From contig JAUYQQ010000016.1 of assembly GCA_030697165.1 (NCBI GenBank), positions 1 through 64,000 of the forward strand: DNA of 64,000 nucleotides, in the 5' to 3' direction. The notes beneath the pieces were generated by a model. That model did no database searches. It had not been told where the DNA came from and saw nothing but the letters and a program-made list of their open reading frames with translations. Below are positions 23,934 through 35,187 of the stretch, piece after piece. The first letter of the stretch is position 1. Each line of letters starts with the position of its first letter. The translations under genes and the position numbers were made by a program. The DNA is from Acidobacteriota bacterium (GTDB taxonomy: Bacteria > Acidobacteriota > Vicinamibacteria > Vicinamibacterales > UBA2999).

Positions 23934-24174
23934 CAGCCACAGATTTCGCAGATTTCACAGATTGAGGGCCCGCAGACGCCGGCGACGCCGGCGTCGCACA
24001 ACGAAGCAGGCGACCCGACTTCAAGAGAGACCTTGAATTTATCCTGCCTCTCTTGAAGTCGGGCCGCCTGCTTCGTTAGAGCGGCCTACGGCCGCTCCCG
24101 GGCCCGTTGTTGAATGCGTACGCGCCAGCAACCGTGACTGAATCGGCGTTCAATCTGTGTTTAATCTGTGGCTG
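23934..24174. repeat. Nested hairpin element (family B)
   Basis: Outer arms made of CACAGATT units (23934-23963; inverted AATCTGTG units 24150-24174) enclose an inner near-perfect 30-bp stem (24000-24029 with 24048-24077, one mismatch) and a short loop. It fills the space between the convergent aminotransferase and metallophosphoesterase genes; the latter's stop codon touches the right arm. No gene is seen in it. Confidence 0.85.
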
Positions 24175-24984
24175 CTAGAGAATGCGCCGCAGGTAGTGCT
24201 CGAGCCCGCGTGACTGGTTCCACTGCTTGGGATATCCGAGTGACACTTCCTCGAACCTCACGCCGTCGATCTCGCGCGACGAGCGGAGATGCAGGTGGCC
24301 CGAGACGACCGTCTCGAAGTTGTAGCGGCGGTGCCAGTCGTTGGTTCTCATCGTCCCGCACCAGATCGAGAAGCGCGGGATCCGCGGCAGTACCGCCAGG
24401 TCGCGACGCAGCGGGAAGTGATTGGCGACGATTAGCTTCGCCTCCTTGGGAATGGCATCCAGCCGCGCTTCGGTGGCGGCGACGCGGGCGGCACACCACT
24501 CGTCGCAGTGCGGGTACGGATCGGGCGCCAGCAGGTCTTCATCAGCCGACCGGATGCCAGTTTCGGCGGCCCAGGCAAGGGCATCTTCGCGAGCAACGTG
24601 GTCCGGCCGGAACGAGTAGTCGAACAAGGTAAAGGTCGGGACGATGGCGCGCAGCGGGCCGTCTCCGGGCCATTTCGGGTAGGGATCCTCTGGCGTGAAC
24701 ACGCCGTAGCGGCGGCAGAGCGCGACCAGCCGCTCGTAGTGGGCCGCGCCGCGCTGGTCCGGCGGCAGGGTCTTCGGCGTCCACAGGTCGTGGTTGCCGG
24801 GCGTCCAGATCACTTGGGCGAACTTCGGTTCGAGACTGCGCAGCACGAAGTCGAGGTGGGCCGGCGTCTCGCCGGTGTCGCCGGCCACGATCAGCCAGTC
24901 GTCCGGGAATGCCGGCAACGCGTCGACCACCCGCCGGTTCTCTTCGTAGCCGACGTGCAGATCGCTAATCGCCCAGAGCTTCAC
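24175..24984 (-). CDS. Calcineurin-type metallophosphoesterase
   Basis: 269 residues with the full di-metal motif set: DLHVG (residue 8), GDTGE (36), GNHD (64), NHF (about 196) and GHLH (about 239). It hydrolyses phosphomono- or diesters; substrate unknown. Last gene of a five-gene operon; its start overlaps the phosphopantetheinyl transferase stop by 4 nt. The pair is seen together in other actinomycete-like secondary-metabolism contexts, from memory. Confidence 0.88.
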   Translation of the reverse strand: MKLWAISDLHVGYEENRRVVDALPAFPDDWLIVAGDTGETPAHLDFVLRSLEPKFAQVIWTPGNHDLWTPKTLPPDQRGAAHYERLVALCRRYGVFTPEDPYPKWPGDGPLRAIVPTFTLFDYSFRPDHVAREDALAWAAETGIRSADEDLLAPDPYPHCDEWCAARVAATEARLDAIPKEAKLIVANHFPLRRDLAVLPRIPRFSIWCGTMRTNDWHRRYNFETVVSGHLHLRSSREIDGVRFEEVSLGYPKQWNQSRGLEHYLRRIL

Positions 24985-25706
24985 GGGACGACTTGCCGCA
25001 TGCGCACCGGCAGATCGTCGCCGGTGCGGCGAATCGCCAGGCCCAGCCGATGGATCGGCGTCGGCCAGTCCTGCAGGAACTGCCAGGTGGCCGGATCGTC
25101 ACGCAGCGACGGTTCGATGGTGATGGCCGGCGGGCGGTCCGGCGCGAAGTGGAACGCGAAGTCGCCGAGCGGCAAAGCCAGGCCGAACCCGCGGGCCTTG
25201 ATGTAGGCCTCCTTCATGGTCCAGTAGTCGAAGAACACCCGCTCCTGCTGATCGGCCGGCAACGATTGGAGGTGCGCGACCTCGGCCGGCGCAAAGAAGC
25301 GGGCCGCGACGTCCTGCGTCAATCGGCGCCCGACGTGTTCGACGTCGATGCCCACTTCGCGGCCGATCGTCACCGCGCAGGCGATCAGGCCGTCGGTGTG
25401 GGAGAGGTTGAACCGCAAGTCGGGCACCCCCGCCGGCCGATCGAGAATCTCGGGGCGCCCGTGCGCGTTGGCAATGAAGTGCCAGTCGGCGGGCGCCACT
25501 GGTGCGTAGCGTGACAGCGTGGTCCGGACCAGCGCGCGGGTCAACAGAAACCGCACGCGATCGCGCTCGAACACGAACCGCGCCATGCGCTCGTGCTCGT
25601 CAGGCGAGAGCCACTGCAGGTAGTGCGCCCGCCTGGCCAGCGCCTCGTTGTTGTCAGTCGACAGCAGGTCCACGTGCACCGACCGGAACGGCAACAGATC
25701 GATCAT
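24981..25706 (-). CDS. 4'-phosphopantetheinyl transferase (Sfp type)
   Basis: 241 residues. It attaches phosphopantetheine to carrier proteins of fatty acid, polyketide or non-ribosomal peptide synthases. FNLSHTDGLIACAV, the magnesium-binding GIDVEHVGR and WTMKEAYIKARGFGL are the three hallmark motifs. The pseudo-dimeric length is normal for the Sfp class. The start overlaps the DedA stop (ATGA) and the end overlaps the metallophosphoesterase start. Confidence 0.92.
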   Translation of the reverse strand: MIDLLPFRSVHVDLLSTDNNEALARRAHYLQWLSPDEHERMARFVFERDRVRFLLTRALVRTTLSRYAPVAPADWHFIANAHGRPEILDRPAGVPDLRFNLSHTDGLIACAVTIGREVGIDVEHVGRRLTQDVAARFFAPAEVAHLQSLPADQQERVFFDYWTMKEAYIKARGFGLALPLGDFAFHFAPDRPPAITIEPSLRDDPATWQFLQDWPTPIHRLGLAIRRTGDDLPVRMRQVVP

Positions 25707-26302
25707 GCCGTGGCCTGCTCGCGTCGACGCAACATCACCAGTGCGAGGCCCGCCGCGAGCGCCAGCACGGCCAGGCCGATGCCGATCTGGGCGCCGTGCG
25801 CCTGCATGTAGTCCAGGGCCTGCTCGCCGTACAGCACCGCCAGGTAACCCTGGCCGAAATAGCGGATGCCACGGCCGATCACAATCGCGACGACGAAACG
25901 CCAGGTCGCGACATTCGCGGCGCCGGCGAGTACGACGAACACCTTGAACGGCACCGGCGGCGGCAGCAGGGCCGGTACCACCACCGCGAGAATCCCGAAG
26001 CGCTGGTAGAGCCGCATGGCGCGATCGACGTGCGCGCCCTTGAGGCGCTTGCGCATGAACACCTCGCCCCCGCGGCGGGCGACGGCGAACAGCGCATAGC
26101 AGCCGAGCAGCGAACCGGCGGTGGTCATGCCGGCGTAATAGATCATGCGTTCGGGGTACTTCGCGCTCAGCAACATCACCAGCACGTCGTTGACCTGCGG
26201 AAACGACAGGAACGACGAGTCGAGCGCGGCGATGATGAACAGGCCTACGCCCCCCAGGCCCGTGGCCCACGCGGTAATGGCCGCAACCACCTTGGTCAGC
26301 AT
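25703..26302 (-). CDS. DedA/VTT-family membrane protein
   Basis: 199 residues with five or more hydrophobic segments and the VTT/SNARE-associated pattern: SSFLSFPQVNDVLVMLLSA, a GSLLGCYALFAVARRGGE segment, and PPPVPFKVFVVLAGAANV with GRGIRYFGQGYLAV. DedA proteins act in lipid-carrier or phospholipid flipping. It overlaps the flippase-like gene by 7 nt upstream and the phosphopantetheinyl transferase by 4 nt downstream. Confidence 0.85.
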   Translation of the reverse strand: MLTKVVAAITAWATGLGGVGLFIIAALDSSFLSFPQVNDVLVMLLSAKYPERMIYYAGMTTAGSLLGCYALFAVARRGGEVFMRKRLKGAHVDRAMRLYQRFGILAVVVPALLPPPVPFKVFVVLAGAANVATWRFVVAIVIGRGIRYFGQGYLAVLYGEQALDYMQAHGAQIGIGLAVLALAAGLALVMLRRREQATA

Positions 26303-27297
26303 CCGGGCGCCTCGGGCGTGGGCGCGGCGGCGACGGTGTCGCGCGGGTAGAACGCCAGGCCGGCCGTGGCGAAGATCAGGCTGCGCACGCGCCGGAACAG
26401 CGCGAGCGTGCCGCCCCCGGCCAGGCCGAGCGCCTTGACCACCGCGACGTTCGAGGCTTCGAGGGCGCCCAGGTTGCCCGGAATCGCGCCGCTCGCCACG
26501 CTCGCCGATCGGGTGAAGGTTTCGACAATGATGCCGACCCACAGCGAGATGGATTCGCCCATGGCCCAGAACACCAGGTAGACCTCGAGCGCCATCACCG
26601 CGTAGCACGCGACGCTCAGCGCGACCAGCGCCTCGAGCCGCTGCGGATCGGTCCGCGCCAGCTTCAGGAACAGGTCCTCCACGGCGCTGATGACCCGCAC
26701 CGTGCGGCCACCGGCCCATCTCCATCCGGTGCGGGCATGAATCTTCGAGATGAGCGGGCCGAAGTAGCGTCCCGACCGCATCAGGAACAGCAGCGAGAAC
26801 ACGAGCACCACCAGCGCCGTGGCGGCAATGCCGAGGAACACGCCCTGCCAGGCGCGCGGCAGCATGTCGGACGAGACCGCAAACGCCGCGAACAACCCGA
26901 CGCCGACGACGCTCATGATGCCCATGGCGGTGCGTTCGAGCACCGACGCCGCGGCCGAGACGACCGGGGGCACGCGGTCCATCAGGAGCACGACCCGGAG
27001 CGGTTCGCTGGCGACGCCGCGGATGGTGAAGTAGCCGACGGCGTCGGCGGCCAGCCGCACGCGGAACACCCGCCAGAATGACGGCCGCACTTCTGGCGGG
27101 AAGCACACCCACCAGCCGGCCGCGCGCATCACGTGCCAGATCACGCTCGGGATCAGCACGATCGGCAAGGCCAGGCCCAGCTCGCGCACCTGCCGGAGGG
27201 TCTCGTCACGGTTGAGACCCATCACGGTATAGATGAAGAGGGCGACGCCCAGCACGAGGGCGGCGAGCGAGATCAGTTGTGGGACCGTTCGTCTCAT
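26296..27297 (-). CDS. LPG-synthase-type transmembrane flippase-like protein
   Basis: 333 residues with about eight hydrophobic helices. The pattern (RGVASEPLRVVLLMDR, ERTAMGIMS and the ASGAIPGNLGALEASN segment) matches the lysylphosphatidylglycerol synthase/UPF0104 transmembrane domain without the aminoacyltransferase part. Such proteins are often proposed to move lipids. The ATG overlaps the upstream GNAT stop (ATGA) and its own end overlaps DedA. Confidence 0.8.
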   Translation of the reverse strand: MRRTVPQLISLAALVLGVALFIYTVMGLNRDETLRQVRELGLALPIVLIPSVIWHVMRAAGWWVCFPPEVRPSFWRVFRVRLAADAVGYFTIRGVASEPLRVVLLMDRVPPVVSAAASVLERTAMGIMSVVGVGLFAAFAVSSDMLPRAWQGVFLGIAATALVVLVFSLLFLMRSGRYFGPLISKIHARTGWRWAGGRTVRVISAVEDLFLKLARTDPQRLEALVALSVACYAVMALEVYLVFWAMGESISLWVGIIVETFTRSASVASGAIPGNLGALEASNVAVVKALGLAGGGTLALFRRVRSLIFATAGLAFYPRDTVAAAPTPEAPGC

Positions 27298-27794
27298 CAG
27301 CGCACGTTCTCGGGAATGATGCGCTCCACGATCACTACGTCGCGCCACACCCCGTCGAGCTTGCCGTGCTTCTCGTAGATGCCGACCTCGCGGAACCCGG
27401 CGCGCGCCATCAGCGTGCGGCTGGCGGTGTTCTCGACGAAGATGCGCGACAGCAGCTTCCAGAAGCCGGCCGCCGCGGCGGCCGGGACCAGGGCCTCCAT
27501 CGCCACCCGGCCGGCGCCCTGGCCGCGCGACGCGCGCGACACGTAGACCGAGAACTCGGCAATGCCGCCGTAGCAGTCGCGAGTACGATAGGTCGAAGTC
27601 GAGCCGAACGCGACGACCTGGCCGCTGGCTTCGACCACGACGATGGGGTGTATGCCATCGAACCACGCGCGCACATCGTCGTGCGAGCGCGGGCGGGTTT
27701 CGAAGGTGCCAAGGCGGTCTTCGATGCCTTCGTTGTAGATTTGGGCGATCGCCGGGATGTCGCCCGGGGACGCCGCTCGTGCGGACAACGTCAT
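27297..27794 (-). CDS. GNAT N-acetyltransferase (phosphinothricin/ArsN-like)
   Basis: 165 residues. AQIYNEGIEDRLGTFET near the start and the acetyl-CoA loop SRGQGAGRVAMEAL mark the PAT/ArsN group of GNAT enzymes, which acetylate phosphinothricin, arsinothricin or related amino acids. The ATG at 27794 begins at the conserved MTLSARAASPGD; an earlier ATG at 27815 is possible and would share CATG with the divergent methyltransferase. First gene of the five-gene leftward operon. Confidence 0.8.
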   Translation of the reverse strand: MTLSARAASPGDIPAIAQIYNEGIEDRLGTFETRPRSHDDVRAWFDGIHPIVVVEASGQVVAFGSTSTYRTRDCYGGIAEFSVYVSRASRGQGAGRVAMEALVPAAAAAGFWKLLSRIFVENTASRTLMARAGFREVGIYEKHGKLDGVWRDVVIVERIIPENVR

Positions 27795-27813
27795 GACAAT
27801 AGGAAAGCCCTTC

Positions 27814-28485
<672 letters not shown>

Positions 28486-28495
28486 AATCCCGCGC

Positions 28496-29274
28496 ATGCT
28501 CAAAGGCACCCCGCGAGAAGCTGCAGCAGAGTTCTTCGGCACGTTCATCCTGATCGCGTTCGGCGCGGGCGTGGTCGCTCAAACGGTGCTCAGCCAGGAG
28601 GGCAATGGCTCGTACCTGGGGATCAATGTGGGCTGGGGGCTCGGCGTCATGCTTGGGATCTACGCCGCTGGTGGCGTCTCAGGCGCCCACTTGAACCCGG
28701 CGGTAACGTTCGCCCTGGCGGTGCATCGCACGTTCCCCTGGAACAAGGTCTTGCCGTATGCGCTGGCCCAGACCGCCGGCGCGTTTGCCGGCGCCGCCCT
28801 CGTGTTCCTCAACTATCGCGAGGCGCTCACGGCGTTCGACGGCGGGACGCGGATGATCGAGGGCGCCACGGCCACCGCCGGCATTTTCGCCACCTATCCG
28901 CAGCCGTACCTGTCGCTGGCCGGTGGCTTCGTGGATCAGGTCATCGGCACCATGTTGCTGATGGCCGGCGTGCTGGCCGTGACCGACCAGAAGAACGTCG
29001 CGCCGCCGGCGTGGCTGACGGCGCCGCTGGTGGGTCTGCTGGTCGTGGCCATCGGCGTCGCGTTCGGCTTCAACGCCGGCTACGCCATCAACCCTGCCCG
29101 CGACCTGGGACCGCGGCTGTTTACGCTGGTGGCGGGATGGGGCCCGGGCGTCTTCACCGCGGGCGGCGGCTGGTGGTGGGTGCCGATCGTGGCGCCGTGT
29201 GTCGGCGCGGTGCTCGGCGCGTGGCTGTATGACATGTTTATCAACAAGCATCACGAGGCCCCGGAGTCGAATCG

Positions 29275-29278
<4 letters not shown>
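28496..29278 (+). CDS. glpF: Glycerol uptake facilitator (aquaglyceroporin)
   Basis: 260 residues, six transmembrane helices plus two half-helices with NPA motifs: GAHLNPAVT and [12 protein letters not shown]. The Asp after the second NPAR is the marker of glycerol-conducting members. It lets glycerol enter for phosphorylation by the next gene, whose ATG overlaps this stop (ATGA). Confidence 0.93.
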
Positions 29279-30758
<1,480 letters not shown>

Positions 30759-30762
<4 letters not shown>

Positions 30763-31700
30763 CCAGCCGGGAACAGCAGCGCTCGCGCCCATTCGTTCTT
30801 GGCCGACAGGTGATACACCAGCGACCGCGATAGCTCGGGCACCCACGCGGCGGCCGGCACGAAGCCGGTAAACATCAACCCGTGCTCCTCGTCCACGCAC
30901 CACGCGCCCAGCTGGTGCGCATCCGGCTCGAGCCGCTCGTTGGCGTTCAGGCGCTGTGCCACCATCGGGTCGGGTTCGACCGGCAGCTTCAATCGCATCT
31001 GCAAGCCGCTGCCGAGAGAAGGGTGCGTGGCTTCGGCATCTAATTCAAGGCGCGCGTGCACCTCGCCGGCCGCGAACTCGAGGTCGGCGTCGAGGCGGTG
31101 CACATCGTTGGCGGCCAGCAGCCACGGCCGGGGTTCCACGTGCACCAACTGAGCCAGCTCCTCGGGCGTGAACGGCGACTCGGCTGCGCCGCGCTGCTGG
31201 TAGATCTCGAGAATGCCCACCATCTCGTCGGGCGTGTGACGCATGCCCATCGTTGGATGCGGTGAGGCGGCCACCTCTGCGCCGAACGCACTGGCGAGTT
31301 CCGTGGCTTCCGCGAACGCATCGGCCATCTGCAGCGCCATGGCGTGCAGGGCGATGGTTTGGGCCAGTCGATAGTTGTCTTCAGTGAGCGAGACCGAGGA
31401 ATGCAGGCTGACGGTGCCGGCGGCCGGGTCCGCGACATACGCGCTGAGCGATGCGAACCGGTTGATGGCGGCCAGGCGCGGCCAGGTGGAGTCATCCATC
31501 GGCACGCCGGCCAGCAAATCCGTTTCGACGTGCAGGGTGGTGAGGGGCACTCCCTGGAACTCGCGCGGTTCGGCGACCCACACCCGCTGCCGCAGCGACG
31601 AGGCCCACCAGGTGAACGAGGTCTTCTCTTGCACCGCCCACTCCGCCTCGATCTGCATGCGGGCGGTGAGAAACCTCAGGACCTCTTCAACGAATGCCAC
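30759..31700 (-). CDS. Hypothetical protein
   Basis: 313 residues, acidic, no signal peptide or membrane helix. Two halves look like related alpha/beta modules (about 1-135 and 165-313), vaguely like YbjN or type III chaperone folds, but the match is weak and no family is claimed. It starts 9 bp after the trmH stop, so the two are likely co-transcribed. Confidence 0.6.
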
Positions 31701-31709
31701 CAGTTGCCA

Positions 31710-32504
31710 CTACTCCTGCCAGCAATGGTACATCGCAATGGAGGCGGCGGTCGTGACGTTCAGCGAGTCAACGGCGGCAGTGGTCGGGATGCAGACGCGG
31801 AACGTCGAGGCCGCCATCGCCGGTTCGGTCAGGCCGTCGCCCTCGGCGCCGACGATCAGCGCCAGCTTGGCGTGGCGGGGCAGGTCCATCAGCGGCAGCG
31901 CGTCGTGGCGCGGTGTGAGCGATGCCACGGTGAAGCCATCGGTGCGCAGGTCGGTGATCGCTGACGGCCACTGCGGTGCGGTCACAAAGGGCACGACCAG
32001 CGTTGCCGCCATCGACGTGCGGATGGCCTTGCGGTACAGCGGGTCGCCGCAGTTGGGCCCGAGGATTACCAGTTCGACGCCAAAGGCCGCGGCGGTGCGG
32101 AACAGGCCGCCAACGTTGTCGGGGTTGTTCACGCCCTCCATAACGAGGATCCGCGAGAGCGGGCCGGCGGCAATGCGGTCCAGCGTGGCGGGCTCTGGCC
32201 GGCGCGCCAACGCGAGGCAGCCGCGATGGATGTTGAAGCCGGCAATGCCGTTCATCAGGGCCTGATCGACCAGGTAGATCGGCGCCGTGGCCAGGTGGAG
32301 AACGTCGTTCAGGTTCTCGGCCGCCGCCGGGGTCAGCAGGATCGATTCCACATCCCATTGCCGCAGGTCCAGCAGGCGCCGGACGACGAGGCGGCCCTCG
32401 GCGATGAAGAGGCCGCGGGCGAGCATGTGCCGGTGATCGGCAATGTGGTGATAGTCGGCGACCCGGGGATCGCTCAGCGACTCGATGACTGTCGGTGCCG
32501 GCAT
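31710..32504 (-). CDS. TrmH/SpoU-family RNA methyltransferase
   Basis: 264 residues. All three SPOUT motifs are visible: NNPDNVGGLFRTAAAFG, LIVGAEGDGLTE and IPTTAAVDSLNVTTAASIAMY, which form the knotted SAM site for 2'-O-ribose methylation. An N-terminal substrate-binding domain (about 1-100) is present. The target, tRNA or 23S rRNA, cannot be told. It diverges from the LuxR gene with 40 bp between. Confidence 0.92.
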   Translation of the reverse strand: MPAPTVIESLSDPRVADYHHIADHRHMLARGLFIAEGRLVVRRLLDLRQWDVESILLTPAAAENLNDVLHLATAPIYLVDQALMNGIAGFNIHRGCLALARRPEPATLDRIAAGPLSRILVMEGVNNPDNVGGLFRTAAAFGVELVILGPNCGDPLYRKAIRTSMAATLVVPFVTAPQWPSAITDLRTDGFTVASLTPRHDALPLMDLPRHAKLALIVGAEGDGLTEPAMAASTFRVCIPTTAAVDSLNVTTAASIAMYHCWQE

Positions 32505-32544
32505 CTCGATCCCATTGTATTTCCGCTCAGCTTAGAATCAGAGC

Positions 32545-32991
32545 ATGCGCAAGCATGTGTTGCTCTACGGGCTACTGGGCGGCGTTCTGATCGCCGGCCT
32601 GAAGCTCGTCGAGTACCGCTGGCTGGTGGTCGAATACCGTGTCGAGATCTACGGCGGCATCGTCGCCGCCATCTTCGCCAGCGTTGGCATCTGGTTGGGC
32701 CTGAAGCTGACCAAGACCAGGGAAACGGTCGTGGTGCGGGAGGTAATGGTCCCCGCGCCGGTGGATTTTGTCCGCGACCAGGGCAAGCTGACCGCCCTTG
32801 GCATCACCCCGCGCGAGCTGGAAGTGCTGGAGTTGATCGCCCACGGCCTGAGCAACAAGGAAATTGCCGAGCGGGTGTTCGTCAGCGAAAACACGGTGAA
32901 GACCCATTTGAGCCGGGTGTTCGACAAACTTGGCGCCCGCCGTCGCACCCAGGCGGTGCAGTTGGGCAAGCAACTCCGCCTCATTCCCTGA
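32545..32991 (+). CDS. Membrane-anchored LuxR-type regulator
   Basis: 148 residues: two hydrophobic helices (about 5-20 and 35-58), a short linker, then a LuxR helix-turn-helix (about 85-145: ITPRELEVLELIAHGLSNKEIAERVFVSENTVKTHLSRVF). There is no receiver domain. A DNA-binding protein tethered to the membrane is unusual. Paired with a DUF4199 gene 136 bp downstream, as often seen in Bacteroidota, from memory. Confidence 0.85.
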   Translation: MRKHVLLYGLLGGVLIAGLKLVEYRWLVVEYRVEIYGGIVAAIFASVGIWLGLKLTKTRETVVVREVMVPAPVDFVRDQGKLTALGITPRELEVLELIAHGLSNKEIAERVFVSENTVKTHLSRVFDKLGARRRTQAVQLGKQLRLIP

Positions 32992-33126
32992 GACTTTCGT
33001 ATGATTCCTCGCAAAATCCTCCAAAATCATCCATTCGGGTGACGCGGTTGGAAAGCCCGGCCCGCAGAATCGGCCGGTCCGGCGCGACCAAGACGCGCCG
33101 TATTCAACCACGGAGGAGTTTACCGA

Positions 33127-33657
33127 ATGCAAAAGATCGTTCTCACCTTTGGCCTGATCGCCGGCGCGATCATGGCCGCCCTCATGTTCGCGACACTGCC
33201 GTTCCAGGAGCAGATCGGCTTCGACCGCGGCGCCATCGTCGGCTACACGTCGATGGTTCTGGCGTTCCTGATGGTGTTCTTCGGCGTGAAGTCGTACCGC
33301 GACAACGTGGCCGGCGGCTACGTGACCTTCGGCCGGGCATTCAAGGTCGGCCTGCTGATCACGCTGGTGGCGACGGCCTGTTACGTCGTGAGCTGGCAGA
33401 TCCTCTACTACGGGTTCATGCCCGACTTCCTGGACAAGTACACGGCGTACGCACTGGAGCAGTCCCGGCAGGGCGGTGCCACTGAAGCCCAACTCGCCGC
33501 GCAGGCCAAAGAAATGGCGGAGTTCGGCGAGATGTATCAGAATCCGCTGGTGAACATCGCATTCACCGCCATCGAACCCCTGCCGGTCGGTTTGGTGTTT
33601 ACCTTGGTCACGGCCGGCGTGTTCGGACGGAGGCGTACCAGTCAAAAAGGAGAGTAG
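33127..33657 (+). CDS. DUF4199-like membrane protein
   Basis: 176 residues with four hydrophobic helices (about 5-22, 38-55, 75-95 and 148-168). YTSMVLAFLMVFFGVKSYRDNVAGGYVTFGRAFKVG is typical of DUF4199. An AGGAG-rich site precedes the ATG. Function unknown; probably co-regulated with the LuxR-type gene. Its stop lies in the family C hairpin. Confidence 0.8.
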   Translation: MQKIVLTFGLIAGAIMAALMFATLPFQEQIGFDRGAIVGYTSMVLAFLMVFFGVKSYRDNVAGGYVTFGRAFKVGLLITLVATACYVVSWQILYYGFMPDFLDKYTAYALEQSRQGGATEAQLAAQAKEMAEFGEMYQNPLVNIAFTAIEPLPVGLVFTLVTAGVFGRRRTSQKGE

Positions 33658-33706
33658 GAGATGAGGAGTTACGGAATTGGCTCCTGATCTCGTGACCTCC
33701 TGTCGA
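33645..33706. terminator. Family C hairpin after the DUF4199 gene
   Basis: GAGATGAGGAG (about 33658-33668) pairs with CTCCTGATCTC (33681-33691), extended by outer AGGAG and CTCCT blocks. The element begins within the last codons of the DUF4199 gene. Likely a terminator like its relatives at 20009 and 47857. Confidence 0.6.
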
Positions 33707-33717
33707 GTCAGACGCAG

Positions 33718-34878
33718 ATGAGAGAGACGCAGATCGCGGAGCGACTGGATGGCTTGCTCGATGGGGTGTTCGAGCGGAACGAGATCCGCTCAGCCGTAAT
33801 GTCCGTCGTTTCCGGGGACGGAGCGTTCCGCTGGGCGGGCGCCAGGGGCGCTGTGTCTCCGGACGGTGCGGCCATGACGCCGACGACTCCCTGGTTCATC
33901 GCGAGCATCACCAAGCTCTTCATCGCCTCGACGGTCCTGCGAATGGTCGAGGAAGGAGAACTGACACTAGAGGATCGCGTCGTGGATCGGCTCCCGGCGG
34001 CCGTCACGGACCGGCTTCACGTGCTCGACGGTAAAGACCGGACGCACTGGATCACCGTGGAGCACCTCTTGTGCCACGCTTCGGGTCTGGCAGACTTCAT
34101 CGAGGACTACCCGGCGAAACGGCGGGGCGAGGCACGCGACTGCCGCAGCCTGGTGGAGATCCTGGTGGAGGACGGCGACCGTGCGTGGCCGCTGGAGGAC
34201 ATGGCACGACGGGTCCGTGAGCGGCTGGCGCCGCACTTCCCGCCGCAATCTCTCGACGCGCAGCGTGTGCGCATCCGTTACTCGGATACGAACTACCAGT
34301 TGCTCGTCGGCATCATCGAGGCGCGCCGCGACGCACCCTTCTTCCAGGTCCTGGAAGGCCTGATTCTGAATCCCCTCGGGCTCAAGGACACCTGGGTTCC
34401 CGGGCGCTCCCGTGTGAGTGGTCGAGAGTCCGGCGTCGCCGCACTCTACGCCGGCACGGAGGTTGTCCGGCTCCCCAGCTTCCTGTCCTCTATCTCCGAC
34501 ATGAACTCGACGTGCGACGACCTCGTACGGTTCTTCAAGGGCGTGAACGGCGGTGGTCTCTTTCGGGATCCTGGCACCTGGCTCCGGATGCAGGCGCGAT
34601 GGCGACGGTTCTCCTTCCCGCTGGACCGCGCCGCCTTGCGGCAGCCCAGTTGGCCCATTGAGTACGGCCTCGGGGTCATGCGCTTCCGGCTGCCCCGCTT
34701 CCTCGCGCCCTTCCGGCCGGTCCCGCAGGTTGTGGGTCACACCGGGTCGACGGGGACGTGGCTGTTTCACGCCCCGGAGCCAGACCTGTACCTCGCAGGA
34801 GCAGTGAATCAGGTGACGGCCGGCGCCGTCCCCTTCAAGTTGGTTCCCAGAGTGCTCCGCGCGGTGACGGACGGCTGA
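33718..34878 (+). CDS. Serine hydrolase, beta-lactamase/class C family
   Basis: 386 residues. The SxxK motif is SITK (about residue 63), the tyrosine motif YSDTN (about 190) and the KTG-equivalent HTGSTG (about 345). These are the three active-site elements of penicillin-binding-protein-like esterases and D-peptidases. No signal peptide is seen, so the enzyme is probably cytosolic; the substrate is unknown. Confidence 0.88.
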   Translation: MRETQIAERLDGLLDGVFERNEIRSAVMSVVSGDGAFRWAGARGAVSPDGAAMTPTTPWFIASITKLFIASTVLRMVEEGELTLEDRVVDRLPAAVTDRLHVLDGKDRTHWITVEHLLCHASGLADFIEDYPAKRRGEARDCRSLVEILVEDGDRAWPLEDMARRVRERLAPHFPPQSLDAQRVRIRYSDTNYQLLVGIIEARRDAPFFQVLEGLILNPLGLKDTWVPGRSRVSGRESGVAALYAGTEVVRLPSFLSSISDMNSTCDDLVRFFKGVNGGGLFRDPGTWLRMQARWRRFSFPLDRAALRQPSWPIEYGLGVMRFRLPRFLAPFRPVPQVVGHTGSTGTWLFHAPEPDLYLAGAVNQVTAGAVPFKLVPRVLRAVTDG

Positions 34879-34916
34879 CTGAAGGTCGGCAACAGAGGAA
34901 GTATTGCGACCAGAGT

Positions 34917-35030
34917 CTACTGGCCGATCGTTGGGCCGTGCGCTCGGCGGGCACCCCACAGGGCGCGCACGATCACGTCATCGGCATCGACCGTGTAGTA
35001 GATGTGGCAGGGGCGGTCGCCGTGAGGCGG
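34917..35030 (-). pseudogene. Possible remnant of a ParE/RelE-type toxin
   Basis: On the minus strand an open tail reads HIYYTVDADDVIVRALWGARRAHGP before a stop at 34917. This resembles the last two strands of RelE/ParE toxins, which often end in ALWGAxRGxGP. No intact start or upstream half is present and no antitoxin adjoins. The rest of the 34879-35187 gap holds nothing recognisable. Confidence 0.4.
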
Positions 35031-35187
35031 ATTCGCCGTTGTTTTCGGACCTCTCGGGAAAACGGCCGTGGCTAAGGGGCGGCTACTTGCCGATTTCAGG
35101 AATACTCAAGCCTCGACAAATCTTGCGGGCCAGCACGTTGTTGCGGCTCCAAGCTCACGATAACGCCGTACCCGGCCGGCTGTCCAT

